Below are positions 48,683-63,600 of a stretch of 64,000 nucleotides of DNA, in pieces. The position numbers were made by a program, and so were the translations under genes. The notes beneath the pieces were generated by a model. It saw only the letters and a program-made list of their open reading frames with translations. It searched no databases and was not told the DNA's origin. The DNA lies in the NCBI RefSeq assembly GCF_000524195.1, contig NW_020170386.1, forward strand, positions 5,068 to 69,067, read 5' to 3'. Each line of letters starts with the position of its first letter. The first letter of the stretch is position 1. The DNA comes from Echinococcus granulosus. Taxonomy: Eukaryota; Platyhelminthes; Cestoda; Cyclophyllidea; Taeniidae.

Positions 48683-51600
48683 TTGTCGTACTAGTGTGCA
48701 TAACACCAATATTCCTGATAGATTTATGTACATTCTTTTCATGAGTTACTGATTTCACGTCATCAATTTCGACCATATTGTTCTACTCAGTATTTCGATG
48801 AAAGTGGTTCCACTAGACCGTAAAAAAATGAACGCGTGTTTTCAATGCACATTGGATTTAACATGATGCCACGTTTAAAACATTTTGATGTTAAACTTGA
48901 ATAGTTTTGTAAAAGCCTGCTCTGTTGCAGCTTAGACATGGTGGGTGCCAAAGAGGATATGTTGGATTTCAAATAGCATAATCGGGTTTTATTTATTAAA
49001 TAAATTTCTAATGGCATATCTCATGACAGGAAGTGTTTGATGAATGATTATTAGGATATTAGAAAGTGGTAGTTAAAGGCTGATTTTCAATTCGGGGTTC
49101 TTTTAGTATGAATAGATTATGAATATTCGCTACCAAACTCACCAATTGCAAATCAAAGTCAAAGGACATTCACAAACCCCCAGACATTGCAAAAATTTTG
49201 ACGGCATAATAAGAAGTCACATGAGTATCTAGAGGCTGATAGCTATTACGAGGTTCGCCAAAAAACATGAATAACTAGGGTCGACTATCACTAATTACTA
49301 AAGGCTTAAAGGTAATTAATGAGAGATTTGGGAGGTGGGAGAAGCGTCTACTTGCCGAAATAAACAGGTGGTTTCTTAGATCATCCACAATAATCCCAAC
49401 TTTTTCGCTACCACCATTACAAACCCTCTTATTCTGCACTACCCAACAAATGCACCCGATTGTGGCACTTTGGTGCCACTGGACGTCATGTTGAAAAAAA
49501 TACTTAATGAGAGGAAGAACTGTCAGCTGGCCTCGTTTGGGATTTTCGCCAGCGGTTTGTGGCCGTTTGCATAGTGTGTTTGGCAAGCTGTATTGCAGTC
49601 TCGCGTGCATGCGGTCCGCACAAAACACGATGACTGCGCCCAATTTACGACTACTGATGAAGTGGCACGCATTGCAGTTCAAAAGCGAATTACATGATTC
49701 AGCTCAGCATTAACATACCTATTGTCAAATTGCATCAGTAGCGCTTATAAGTTCTCAAGTATGTGCAAATCTATTCGGGCATTCCTATTTTCAACTCTTA
49801 AGGGCTTTAGAAAAGCTTCGAGTCTGATTTTTTGGGGGAAAACATAACCATACATAACCTTTGTTAAGCAACAACTGGGGGTTTGTCTGTTAGCATGAAT
49901 CCACAGGAGGATCTTTTTGTAAATAATTTGCAAATATCTGCTAAAGGTAGGTTATGGTAAAATTTAAAAATTGAGTAAACAGGTTTATAAATGTCTTGCC
50001 CACGTGCTTCTATTTATTGATGTGTGAACAAGAAATACCATAAAAATTTGAAAAGTAGAACGATTCGGTAAATGTAAATTGAAATGGGCATGTTTGGACT
50101 TGTTGAACCACACTGCCATGATGATAGTAAACAAACGTCAAATATCACAAATGTCAGAAATCAGAGCACCAACTCTACTCATTATATGTCCAAAGGTACG
50201 TTCATAACATTTGACTTTCGATTGAATGACATTTTTAGATTGGCAATAAAAATGACAGCTTTTGTAATTTGCACCGACATGCGGTAAATTTGTTTCCTTA
50301 TGCTTAAACCGTGGCTTATCTTTTTTAATATTTCATAATGGAGGAATTAAATGTTATGCCGCAAGTTAGAGGGATAAACAGTATTTACTCATTTGAAGCT
50401 GCAAGCATACCCGATTTAGACAATAAATTCACGACAACAAGTGTATTTAACTTTCTATCACAATAAAATCACTCGTGACGTAAAAAGAATCAGCCATTTT
50501 TCAGCGAAATGGCTATTTTAAATGCAATTCTAGAGGTGGTAAAATTGAGGTCTGCGCTTGATTCAAAATTGATGTGTAAAACGCTGCGGATCCCGGGAGT
50601 GACAATTTACGGTAATTAATAAGTGCCACACCACGGTTTAATTGTATGCATGGTCAGCATTAACAATAATGAAGCATTTGAACCACCGAAGAAATATAAT
50701 GCTCACATCCTGGCAGTAAGTCAGCAAGTCCATTTACTATAGGCTGTCAAGGAAATACCGAGCTCAATTATTTATATTGCTGCTCACCTATTCCTTCTCC
50801 TTGAGGAGCCACGTTTGTTCGCATTTTCAGGGTATTATCAGCCGGGCTCTTTCAGCACTACCATAAACTTCATTGATTTGAAAGGTAGACATAAGAAACT
50901 TTTTTGGAAACCACGGGCTATTCGTACACATAAGCGGAGGGATTACTGTACATATTTTGTGCTGACATTTACATCTTGGCGTGGAGTTGTTGATGAAGTC
51001 TGGCTTTATGCTTCCACGTAAACAATTTCCGGTGTGCGTGAGCGTGCATTAGTTGCGGGGTTTATTCAAGGGTGCGAAAAGAGTCAGTTTATCTCCACGG
51101 CCTATGACACCTCTACAACCATGTAACTAGATCTGATAGGTGTCGAATTTACTGTCATATTTCACAGTTTCTATTAGTATTTGTTACGAATTGAATGCAA
51201 TTTTTTCATTTATTCATGCCACAAATGGATTCAGTGAATCATATAAACCGGTGCATGAGAAATAGACGTATGAAAGTGCGGCTTATATTTCGCTGATAGC
51301 GTGCTAATTTCGACTGGTAGGGTGGTAGAGACTGAAATCACTACTTAGGCATTAATAGGCGGATAAACATTGGACAGAGCGCGACATTTATCTCCGTGTC
51401 CAATCCACTTGGGCACTTTTCAAGAAATTAAAGCTGACTTAGCAATAACTGCTTGCTTTTGCTGTAAGCACTTCTCGTTGTAAAATATTTAAAAATGTTG
51501 CTCATTAATGTGTTTTTTCTTTAAGACTTGATTTTTTCTTTATGAGAAATTCTTACGAAATAGAATTTATCATTTTATATAAATGTGGATTGGAGTTTAT

Positions 51601-52767
51601 CACGCATCTTCGTTCACTTACTCAAAAAAAAACCAGGCTACGCTGAACCTTTCACATATTGCTCCACCTTCATTTGCATGGCACTTCATGTCTGACAGAA
51701 AAAAAGTGGAATGCGGTGGAAAATTTTTTACCCATTTGCAAAACCCCACCATACGTTTGTCACGATTATTATTAATAAGCTTTGTAAATCATGTAATATA
51801 ACGATGCAACAATACTACAAGACGCTTCGGTTGGACTGCTCTCATTCATGGTTGTCTCTCTGTATGACTTTAGCTAACTATGTACGAACCTATTTAAGGA
51901 TCAAACTCCTAATCACTAATGGCGTATCAAAAGATAGTCTCGTAATACGATTTTACCAATGCAGTACCCAATTCTTTCCACCGGTGATTAGTTAAGTTTG
52001 CAAATGATTGAAACGATAGCTCAGAACGATAACCCAAAGTTGGCAACTTTAGCTAAAGAGATAGGTCTTGTGGAGCCACTTCTAAAAATACCGATAAATA
52101 ATTGTTAGGAACTACCGTAAATATATTCCTGATCAGCATATCCAATAATGCGGCTCTAAACAGTTAAATTGATTCCCCAATCTTTCGGAAAACCATGTGG
52201 TTCATGGTGTACGAGGAGTATGAAGACGGTGTTACCTTCTTGAAGATTAAAATAAGAATTCGAAATATTGTTCTGCCATTACTTGAAGCAGGCAAAATAT
52301 TAGATACTATGAGAGAGGGAGGGAGAATGCATACTTCATTAAAAAGATGATCCATGCTTTGCTTCGGACATTTTCGTAAGTAAATTTATAAGCACGAGAA
52401 TACTTTTAGTAACAAAAAGCAAATCTGCCACCAATTGCTGTTTAATGGAAGTACTGGAGGAAGTAAAAGCAATGTGCCTTTACTTCTTTAACCTAGTTTT
52501 CTTAAAAGTTTGGGTGAGCTGTGAGTAGTGAACAATTCGAAAACCTGTTAGTACAACGGTAAATTATTTCTAATCGCCTCTATCTAAAGTACTTTAAGCT
52601 TGAGTTTGGCATCGCACACTTATAATAAAATGGAGAGATGCATTCGGTACTTTTCTATGGTGCAAATGAAGTCGGTGAAGTTGAGAGTGAGAAAGCGGGA
52701 AGTGTACGTGCGCCGCGAAAGAAAGCGAGCAAATAGTAGGTACGAATCACTGACACATTGCCGCCGC
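48683..52767. other. Gene-poor intergenic DNA
   Basis: AT-rich sequence after the CCDC88 gene. The longest frame is 135 codons on the - strand at 49682-49275, with no recognised domain. No exon chain, RNA gene or complete transposon was seen. Confidence 0.45.
48999..49004 (+). promoter_or_regulatory. Possible poly(A) signal of the CCDC88-like gene
   Basis: AATAAA about 315 nt after the stop codon, in a T/A-rich stretch. It is the nearest canonical hexamer downstream. Confidence 0.45.
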
Positions 52768-52825
52768 GATGATTGGCTGACCGCATGTCCGATACAGGTG
52801 TAAATTTACAGCATGATGATTGGCT
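52768..52825. promoter_or_regulatory. Two 11-base direct repeats containing inverted CCAAT boxes
   Basis: GATGATTGGCT occurs at 52768-52778 and again at 52815-52825, 47 bases apart start to start. Each holds ATTGG, the reverse of the NF-Y box CCAAT. The local GC content is raised. A good donor (GAG|GTGAGT) follows at 53050/53051, and the cadherin coding exon starts right at an acceptor at 54674/54675. Together these suggest a promoter and untranslated first exon for the cadherin gene. No transcript evidence is available. Confidence 0.35.
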
Positions 52826-53050
52826 CTTGCGGTCATTGTGCATTCGCGTGTGTGCACTTACGAGTTGGTGCAAACTTGGCACAAACGGAGTAAACGCATG
52901 CTTATGCTAAGTGTCTCCAATTGACCCCTCATTTTCACTTCACATCACTTACAACAACTGACGTCGATGCAGGGAATAGCCGCATTGTCGAAATAATATT
53001 TCCTCGAATAACAACCACGAAACATCATTGCTCTTTGGAAGATTGTAGAG

Positions 53051-54674
53051 GTGAGTTAGTTTATCACTTTGTTATTTTGTTAAGGCGGCACTGTCGGAGA
53101 AATAAATGCCAAACGTCCCGCATCCAATTTACATACATTTAAATAATGCATCAATACGTGAAATTACTACTTCTTAAAACCTATCATTTACTGCCGACTT
53201 TACAGTGAGGTCATGGACACCTAGCATTTAACATAGACCATCGTGTGGTTATCATCCAGCATGCATTTATAGAAGCGATATGGTGGGTAACTTCAGATTA
53301 TGCAAAAATCCAATAAGGTTTTTACACTAACTTAAAGTTGTGCAAAAAGCACTAGCTACAACTTCCAACTTTAATTCCGGCGCCTAGCTGATGTGGGATT
53401 AAAACCCCTAGTGTATCATTGTTGGAAGCCCACACTGGGAAAAACCTGTTGGCTATTTTATAAAATCTTAACATTATTTTATTTAAGTATATGAATTTGA
53501 GACACTCCAAAAGGAACTGTTCTTCTAATTTCCAATTTCATAGACTGTTCATTGACAGATTAAAATATTCAAATTTAGACTCCTGGAAGCCATTAAGGCC
53601 TTTCACTCAAAGTCGTTATGGTCGACCTCATTTAAACATTGTGACTCACATTTTGTACTAGAACCAGAGCAATAAAAAAGAAACGTGCAACGTTTTCCGT
53701 GAACTTCCTTTTTTGTTGATTCATCAATGTATCATCAATGTCGAACAGTTGTGCATTTCCGGTAACACACCTAAATTCGCATTTCAACATGCGTTCAAGT
53801 AGATGCGGGGTGTGCATTTTGTGTAAATGAAGCAAAAATACTGCCTTATTTAAGTGTGGCTAAATTTTTTGAACACTACCCTTGGCACGCATTTAGTGAG
53901 ACTAGCGTGAATGGTAAGCCTTGGAATTTGATGCCTTAAATAATTTGCCACTTGATTATGTAGAGATTTCAAGGACTAGAGGTTGTCTGCTGATAACCAG
54001 GTTACCCGCCACAGGAGATCCTAAGTGTTTACATCCAAAGCAATAATTTTTGTTGCATTCCCACATAACTTTGGGGTTTTGGGGCTAAATTCATTAAATT
54101 TATTTTTACGTTAACAGGTCAGCAACTTAAGTGGGATTAAATGGTTCACAATGTTTATGATTTCGACAAATATGAACAATTGATGCGACCTAATATCCAT
54201 TATAATTCAATCGCAGAGACAGTAGCATTCGAAGTTTGTTATTATCAAGTATAAGTTCAACTGTGTTTTACCTGAATGACCTGCAAAAACAGCCAGAAAC
54301 ATTGTAAATAATAGCAACTCCGATGTAAAATGTTAGCAATATCCTAGGTTCTACAAATGACTTTAAAATGTATACTAATAAACACCTTTTCACGGTCTTT
54401 GCCCCAGATGCACGTATGAGTGGTTCAATTATACCTTACTGTTTAGGAGGGAATGAAATATCTAAAGGCAAATTAAAATCCAGTTATAGAATATTATGTA
54501 CGCCTGTTCTTGAACCGCAGAACCCCAATGTCTAGGCAAAGTAAAACAACTATTAAAAGGACTTAACAAATAAGCTTTTAAATCGGAATTTGAAATCAAT
54601 GTAAATTTTTCATGATAATGAATAAATATTTCGTCCAAATTTAGTTCTTTTTAATTGAATGTCTTCCCTTACAG
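53051..54674 (+). other. Probable 5' UTR intron of the cadherin gene
   Basis: If the donor at 53051 is used, a 1.6-kb intron separates an untranslated exon from the ATG exon, which begins directly after TTACAG. The acceptor touching the ATG would also fit spliced-leader trans-splicing, which many flatworms use. The region is AT-rich with no coding signal. Confidence 0.35.
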
Positions 54675-57600
54675 ATGAATTTGATGGTAGTCTTAGCCCT
54701 ACTCACAAGCATAAGTTGGAGTTCGTCAAACGCCTATGCGTTTACTGACTCGCATTCGCAAATGTTTCATATCATTGAAGAGTCTTCAAATGGGACCGAA
54801 ATTGGAGGAGTCTCTGAATATCTACACAACGCCGTTGGAATGGGCTTTCAGGCGACCTATCAACTCCTCGATTCCCACGAAATGCTAACTCGACTGCTGA
54901 AAATTGAACCTCAAACAGGCCGTCTTTTTGTTGATGGTCGGGTAGACAGAGAGGCCCTCTGTCCCCAGTCCTCCGGAATCTCCCTGACGTACCTAGATCT
55001 GGAAGGCTCTTGTATAAAGCAAATCAACATACTAGCTACAGCACAGGTTGAAAATAACCGGGAAGTATCTGTTCAAACAATTCCAATTAAGCTCGTGATT
55101 CAGGATGTCAACGATAATACGCCATCTTGGAATTCGGCGGGAAAACAACTCGACGCTTTGCCCATTCTGGAAACAAACATTCTCGAACAAGGTTCAGGGA
55201 ATAAGGTCCTTGTTCCAGCCGCCTACGATCCCGATTCCGGTCGAAACGGAGAGATTTCTTACCGTTTAGAAAACTATAGAAGTCCCTTGAGTGAAGACTC
55301 AAGTGAGCGTGACCAGGGCCCAGCCCCTTTTACAATAAGTGGTCTAGTTAATGGAATGCTACAATTGACTCCTTTTCAGCCAATTGACTACGAAAAACAA
55401 AACGTCTACGACCTCCTCTTGATTGCTTCAGATGCGGGTGAACCGCCAAATGTGGGAAGAGCACATTTACGGGTTAATGTAATTGATGTTAACGACGAGG
55501 CGCCAGTTTTCACTCAGCAGATTTTTACTTTACCTAGCGGCCAAGGCATTTCAGAACGAACGCATCCGGGAAAGGTCATTCTCAATGTCACTGCGGTTGA
55601 CGGAGATGCCTCAGAACGTAACTCGCGCCTTACATATTCGATGGTTCCAAGCTCAAATCGGCTGATCGGGGAGATCTTTTCAGTACATCCAGATGGTCGA
55701 ATAATTTTGCGACATTGGCTAGACTATGAAACTTTGGACTCGGGACACATGGCCAGTTCTACTTCCGCGCTTCGTGAGGCTCCGCCTACAGAAGGAAAAC
55801 AGTTTGCATTTTTTGTAAAAGCCACGGATTCGGCTCCACCGCCTTATGAAAAAACTGGTACCGCCCTGGTTGTTATTCCAATCATTGATGAAAACGACGA
55901 GAGGCCGATCATCACTTCGCGCTTTTTGGGGTCACCTGAGCTTGTTAAGCACGGCGAAGCAGGTATACTTCATAACTTTGCCTTGTTATTGGATTCCTCC
56001 AATTAGAGAAAAAAGAGAATGTGAATTCCTGTAAAATTGTCGTTTGTCTGAGAGTCTTGGGCATAAAACCAGAATGACCTAGACTCTTTTTTACATTTTT
56101 TGCACCTTTTTATTTGGGTTAACTAAAGCACCTATATTTTGGACTGTAGCACTGTTAAATGATTAGCAATGTTAGGTAGGGCTCATACGTGATCTTCACT
56201 GTCATCAATAGTACATTTTTGACCCAAATTAGTGCATTAACGGCAATTATCGAAATGCTAAAAGGTCTGTTTCATTGTGGAAGCGTACCTGAGGTGCTTC
56301 ATATCCATCTATTCATAAGTGCTGTCGTAAGTTTTGATGGGAGAACGATCTTTAATGATCGGACTCCTAAGAATAAGATCAATTTAATTTAATAATCAAG
56401 TGGAATTGTTATTTGGGCAAGTGTGATATGCCAACTGATTTCGAGCCATAAAGAAAGAAAAATTAATAGAGTTTGAAGTAATTTTGAATAAATTCAAATG
56501 TGTATACTATACACTTTTCATATGATGTGGCATGAAGGTTTATGCTAAAACGACTGCCAGGGTCTCATTGTTACGGAAATAACTTTACATAAATCGTTAG
56601 TTTAAAAATAACGATGAAGGCTTGGTGGTAGTGCTTCTAGCCTCAATAAGGCTGCCGAAAGTGAGGTACTGACCAAATCGTGCTGTTATTTCTGCCTAAA
56701 TAATCTATGTTAGGGTTGATTTTAACCGAACCTTGGAAGTTTTCTATTGAAAAGGCTATATCGTACCTTTTATAGCTATTTTCTATGTGTTATGGAATCT
56801 CAAATACATGGGCAGGTTTTCTAAAAAAGGTAATCTTGCTGTAATGAATTGCAGCAGAATTTTAGACTCATTCCACATCGGTTCAATCAAGAAGTACAAC
56901 CGTAGTTTACATGCTAATCACTAACTAATCAAAGGTGATTTGATGTGTTTATACTTCCCATTCGTGAATCTCAGATGCTATGGTTTTAAAACTCGATTAA
57001 AACTGTGATCTATTAAGTATAACAGAGCAAACGATCTAAACCACGAGCCTTTAAGTATGTAGATAGGTATCCTTTGCAATGATCGTATCGAATTACATTA
57101 GAGTAAGTGTTTTTTAATAATTGAAAAACAATACTTCGAATATTATAAAACGTGAGCGCGTATCCCTTTAGGCGTGAAATCATTCAGTGATGCTAGTCAC
57201 AAACTTAGACTTAAAAGTAAATTATTGCAATAAGGAGGACTGCTTGATCCCGTCTCCCGACTCTCGCCAGCCTCTCTTAGATGAGAGTAAACGTTACAAG
57301 AAACAAGTTGAATTGCATTCAAAATACAATCGGTGTTTCATAAGGGTTATCTTCTAAAACTGTAATTCAAGCGAATGCTAAACATCTGTAAAAATAAGAT
57401 TCCAGCATACAATTAGACGCTGGTGATATGCAAAACTGGAAGTATCTGAGTCTTTTAGAGTTTTTGATTCACATATTTTAACTTTCGGATACAAAGTCCA
57501 CATCGTTAAATTGAATTGAATTGAGAGGAAATCTGTCATTTTGTCGAATTAAAATAAATCTGAATTATTAGGGTTTGCAGACCAAAAGTTTTATTTCTCT

Positions 57601-60600
57601 TGCAAACGTCACAAATCGAGATAAAGGTCAAATCTTTACGGTAAGGTGCCAGCTAAAAAGTTGAACGTCACATCCCTATAATGCTCTTCACCCCTATGCG
57701 AAATGAGCAAGAAATAAAGAAATTGAATGTTATTGTTTGCAACACTCTCCTTCATTTTAAAGAACTGCAAAAGAGAATTACTTTAAAAGGCAAAGTTGTA
57801 TTTTAGCAGATCTGTAAATAAGGATAAGCAAAATTTGTGCCGTATCACCTATAAGAAAAGTAAGTGCATGTCCTATCTTCCTATATTCCACGTTTGGCTT
57901 TAAATATGACAGAGGATTGCCAGATTTGTTCGACTGTCAAAAGGTTTGAATTTTTAAAGATGGAAGACAGTGCACAATTTCTTGCAGTTTATTTATTGCT
58001 GAAAGGCACAAATATTGGCAATATTTTCCTTTTTTATGCTGGGTGCATGATCAAAGGCAGTGAAGAGGTCTATGTGAATGACTTAAAGTACCATGTGTAG
58101 AAACTCCAAAGGTAAATCTCCATGCTTTTGCATTATATGATAAATTTTCAAACACTTTAGGTGAAAACGGTTTTGTTACTGCAAGTTCTACGCAAAGTCT
58201 CTCGATTGCTAAGTAAACAGCCAAAAACGGTTGCTAGATTTAAAATCATCATTTTCATAACGCATACGTGCGTTAAAATCAGGATTTTCATTCATTTAGA
58301 AGTAACACCGAATCGTACAGCTCTGTGTAGTTTTTGCATTGTTTTGCTACAACTTATAAGGTCTAGAAAGAATATTGGCTTTTGAAAATTACTTCGTGCT
58401 GCATTAAGCGCTTTGTACTAATCTTTTGAGCAAGCCAAGCAGCGATTTTGATGTTCGGCTCTCGAGGTTTTTTCTTTGCCTTGCATTTTCAGGTGTAATT
58501 ACAGAGAATTCATCAGTACCAGTTCGACTTGCCTACATTCAAGCTCGCGATCCTGATTTTGAAGGTCAAGATCGTGTTGAGTGCACTGTTCCAGATAACG
58601 AGAACCTCTCCCTTAAGCGCATTACACCACTTACCCACCGCTCGTCCACTGGCAATGTGAATGTGGCACCAAACATTAACGACTTCCTTCTCAGTCTCGA
58701 GGAGCCTATTGACAGGGAAACCACCAAAGTGCTCCAGGTACGGATCCACTGTGTAGACGAAGCCAACAACACAGCAGATTTGCTGATCAATATTCGTGTA
58801 CTAGATGTCAATGACGAGGCTCCCAGCTTCCTTCGGCCTGTCTTCTACTTTTCTGTCAATGAAAATACTAAAGTTCCTTCAACTGGAAGTGACGCAAATG
58901 GGACGTTGCAGGGTTATAGAATCGGGCGTGTGATTGCCTACGACAAAGATGAAGGTGACAATGCAAAAATTATATATAGTCTTCTGCCCTCTATTGAAAT
59001 TGAGGAGCCAAAGTTGCGACCAAGCCTCTTTCCTTTAAGTGATTATGGCCAAGGGATTGTTCCAGCCCAGGCCTCCGATCTATTTCGTATCGATTCAATC
59101 ACTGGAGAGTTGTTTGCGTTAAGGTCTTTTGACGCAGAAAAGGAAAAACTAATAAAACTGAAGGTAATTGCAGTAGATCAGCCATCTGATCCTACCGCAA
59201 CATCACACACGGGCACCGCCAGTGTCTACGTGCAGATATTTGACATGAACGACTGGTCACCAGTATTCCATCAAGTTTTGGATAACGTTAAGACCAACCA
59301 GCAACTATATGCACCCAGCATTCTCGATGAGCCAACAACAGTCGATTCCTATCAGTTTTCAATAAAAGAGAATCTTCCAGCTCACACACTCGTTGGTCGC
59401 ATCAGCGCCATCGATCCTGATGTGAGTTTTTGGGGTGTTATTGGCTCCATCAACAATAGTAATGGAGCAGACGGTTCGCGGGCGCTGCGAGATGTAAATA
59501 TTCAATTTGCACAGGGCACCGCTCCCTACGTGGAAAATGCTTTTACCATTCACTCAGCATCCGGACAGCTGAGAACTACGGGACCTCTGGATAGGGAAGC
59601 TCATGCAAATTACACCTTTAGTGTGATTGCTGTCGACAGGGGTCCAGCCGATGGGGTTTCCAGAACATCAACTGCCGGTGTTACCGTTCTAGTTGAGGTA
59701 AGGTTTTTTTGCATCACTTATTGAATGTCATGCAAGGGCAGGTGCGTCAGTCCCTGATAGAAACCACTGTAAATGCTTCCCCATAATAAGCCGCATTAAT
59801 TACATTCGTTTAGTAAATAGTGAAAAGTGAAAACTCTGCGAATGTAACGAGAGCTTTCAACGGAGAAAGGAGGGTTTAAAATACTTCCACATACGGCCGC
59901 ATGCCAAATCATAGTAATGTTGTGGTTGCGAACCCTATTGAATGCATTGTTACGTAAGCTGTAAGGCATGGGTAGTTGCACACATACGATGGAACGAGCA
60001 CGGCAGGATACTGTACAGGTATTGGGGCCGAGGGAGGCCTGGTTACCTACACCACTACCACATGCACGGAGGTACCTGGCGTCTTTGAATCCACGTGTGT
60101 GTGCCCTAGCACATAGCTTGGGTAGAGAACAGGAGCACCGTGCAATCTGGCGCGCCCCATGAGGACGGTATCTGGTACTTTGCAACCGTCTCTGATTCAC
60201 CAAGGCAATCATCCCAATTGCGGGCGTAGAGCTGGGTCTCTATTCTTTCTTCTAATAAAACTGCTTGCAAGAGATTAAAAGATCCCAATTTTATTTGAAG
60301 TGATAATTGATGGTGTGCAATAGATATAATAAGCGCCTCATTCTAATCTCGATAGCATATCGTTTGAGGTAACTTTCGTGCGACTGTGACATTCTTCACG
60401 TGTATCACCACTAGGTTAGTGATTGCCGGGGACTGATCATGAGGAAACTTAGCTTATCCACAGTATTAATAAGTAATAAGGGAACATTAAGGGTTAATAC
60501 AACTAAGGAACACTAAACCAACCTTTTGCTGCAACAAATTTAGCAATACTTTATAGTACTTTGAAATCAGTACTTTATTCTCAATTAGAGGCATTTAAAA

Positions 60601-63600
60601 ATTGGAAGCACTTTTTGGATCAGTCAAAAAGACTCGTCAAATGTTATTCTTAAAATACCGGTTTCCTAAAAAATTAAGATCTCTGATGCACGCTAAACCA
60701 AACATTATATCCTAACCCTGTACACTTGCTCATATGTTATTTTACACCCACCTACCGAGGCATTGGTGTCCCCATGAAATCGATGAACATAATTTGAATT
60801 TCATTCCTTAAGCAGGTCACCCCATTGCCTAAATAACTTAAAGTTAAGTAAGCATAAATAAATAAGACAACTCCATCATTTGCCTTAACTAATTCATCCA
60901 CACCGAGTTCTGATTTCGAATACGCTCTTAGACAAATCCAGCACTATGACCGGTAGATGTCACAAAGATTAAAGCAAGAGTCATTGCTTCAGTTCTGGGT
61001 GCAAGTAACAAAGTCAAATTGAGTTTTTTGTCGATTTTTAAGACGATAATAATAATGGTTGATTAAAGGTTTTTGTGGGAAATTCCCATTCACTTAGGCA
61101 TAATGTATTATTGCTGTTCAGATATATCGTTGATGTGCCCAAATTAGAGACAGTAACCAACTCCTATGTAGTCGCAATTCTTACGAACGCTGTATGTGAA
61201 CTTATTTGGGATGTAATGGGCGCTTGGTTTCGATCGAAAACACTTTGGTAAAAGTGGCTGCACCACAAGTAACAAGCGAACTAATGTTGCAAGGCTGGCT
61301 TTCGATGCTGCTATGGAGCCTCATCGGCAAAAATAGTGAGAATATTGGTTGTTCAATAGCAATGCCACTATAGTTATGCAAATACACTTGCGCTAGTTAT
61401 CTGAATTCGAAATTCATCTTTGCAGTTTTTTGAACAAGCAATGTTTTGCCCCGAAGTTTGAAGGTTATTAGATTAGTTCATTAAATGCATAATCATTCTT
61501 GATAGAACATTGTTTATTGTTGGAATGCATTCAATAAATCGAGGCGCAAGAGATGTCTTGCTGTTTTAGGACGAGAACGACAACGACCCAGTGTTCATCA
61601 GACCACCAGCCGAGATGACGGACACTAAGGGGCCGGATGAATCCTACTTCGAGAAAGAGGCGTTCTCATCGCTCCCTCAGCCTGTCGACTCTCCCTCCGC
61701 CTCCGCCACTGACACTGATCGCATTCCCGTTGTGGCTGTCAGTCTGCCTGTCAGCAGTGGCTCTATCGATGTCAATTGTAATTGTTCTTGTTATTTAATC
61801 ATTTGCGAAACAAAGTTAATAATAGATTATCAAATGACAAGAAAGTGGTGAATGAATTCTTAGGATGCTCGAAGTCATCTACACAAATGCTTCACCCACA
61901 CTAAAAGCATAAAAGGTATCCCAGGTGATTGTATCTTGAAGCTTAATGAATATTTCACTATTTTACGGAATTCCGAGCAATATGCTCGATCTCCTTCCAT
62001 TATTTTAACTAAATTTTACGACCCACTCACTTTAAACTTGTTTTTTTTTAAAAAAAACGTTATAAGTTTTTTGGACAAATACTCGTAATTGATCACCTTG
62101 ATTAGAGCTTGTGTTTTAACAAAAACCTGGCGATTATAATTCAGTAAAGATTTCTTTATCCTTTAAAAACAATTTTCAATCGCGTCTATCAGTCAAGCCA
62201 AGGCGCTACTTTATGAAGCGTTCGAGTGAGAAATTTACTTTAATGCCAAACAGGTATGATTTTGCATTGCTATATACCTATACATAAACTTTTAAATTAA
62301 GAAAGATTGTCTGGGGTTAAATGCTGTTTACAGCTTTAAATTCTGTTAAAAATGGCTCTTGAACTGGTTTTAGAGACAGAATGAACGTATCCACGCCTTA
62401 TTCATTTTTAGCAATTGACTAACCGCAATGTAAGTCCCCGCAAGTATTACATAAACTACCATGGCTGCTAATTGCGTAGAGCGGTTAGCGAGATACATTT
62501 AATCAGTGAGGCCTTACTAAGCATTCGTTGAATGGTGAATTTAGCGATGATATTTGATGAACATCTGAAGTGCTTAATGCCTACTTAATGGGAAATAGTT
62601 TCTCTGAATTCAAAACAAATGCAACTATTAGCATGACAATGAATGCAAATCTAACTCACATTTTACCACCTCTCAGCCAATTCAATTGCTCGTCCCCTAA
62701 TTCGCATCGAAGCACAAGATCCCGATGCCGGTGTCAATGGTCAAATACGCTATGCTATCACCTCAGGCAACACTGATGAAATTTTTTACCTCGATCCAAC
62801 CACCGGCTCCCTCGTACTTAAAACTGTCCATCCAGCCACAAAGGAAGCCTCTAGTTACCTTCTTCAATTTGAAGCTTGTGATCAAGGATCTCCTTCTCGT
62901 TGTGCAAGTCCTGCCCGCTTACGCCTAGTCCTGGGCAGACCTGCTGCAAGCAAATCGGGGACATCTGGAGGAATTGTTTACCCTGCAACCCAGGACACCA
63001 ATCTCTACTCACCATCGAACCGCTTCCCCGGTAATTCTTTGCCGTCGGTTGGAGGAAATGCTGTCGGATACCCTGAAGTTTGGGACAGCAAGATTTATGG
63101 TAACGTCGGCACCGAATGGACCTCAACGCGATTCAAATGGGAAGATAAGCATCGACATTTGCGAGAGGAATACGAAAAGTCCGGTGTGTCTTACCGAAGA
63201 AGTGGTGTGACAGTTAGTGAGGCCGTAGTCATATGCATTGCGGTGATATTTGCCATCTTCTTGTGCGCTGCTTTGATACTATTATATTTGGTGAAAAGAA
63301 AATCAATTTACTTTTCGATTGGAGGAAAACAAAAGCACAAAGGTGAGTAGAGTTTCATCAAGTGTTGCTGGATGGTATGAAGTAAAGTCGTTCTGATTAT
63401 TTATTTGATCATGAGCCAGGTGGATAAAAGTGAGAAAAAATCATGACAATATAAAAAAACACTGAGTCAGGAGTCACAGGAAAGTGATGCCCGTACTACT
63501 TTAAAAAATCAATGACTTTGGAAGGGAGGCAAATATGTTTCTCTATCCCACAGAATTTGTTGTGAAATGTTGTGCAATTAACGCCTCTCCATACTTTATC

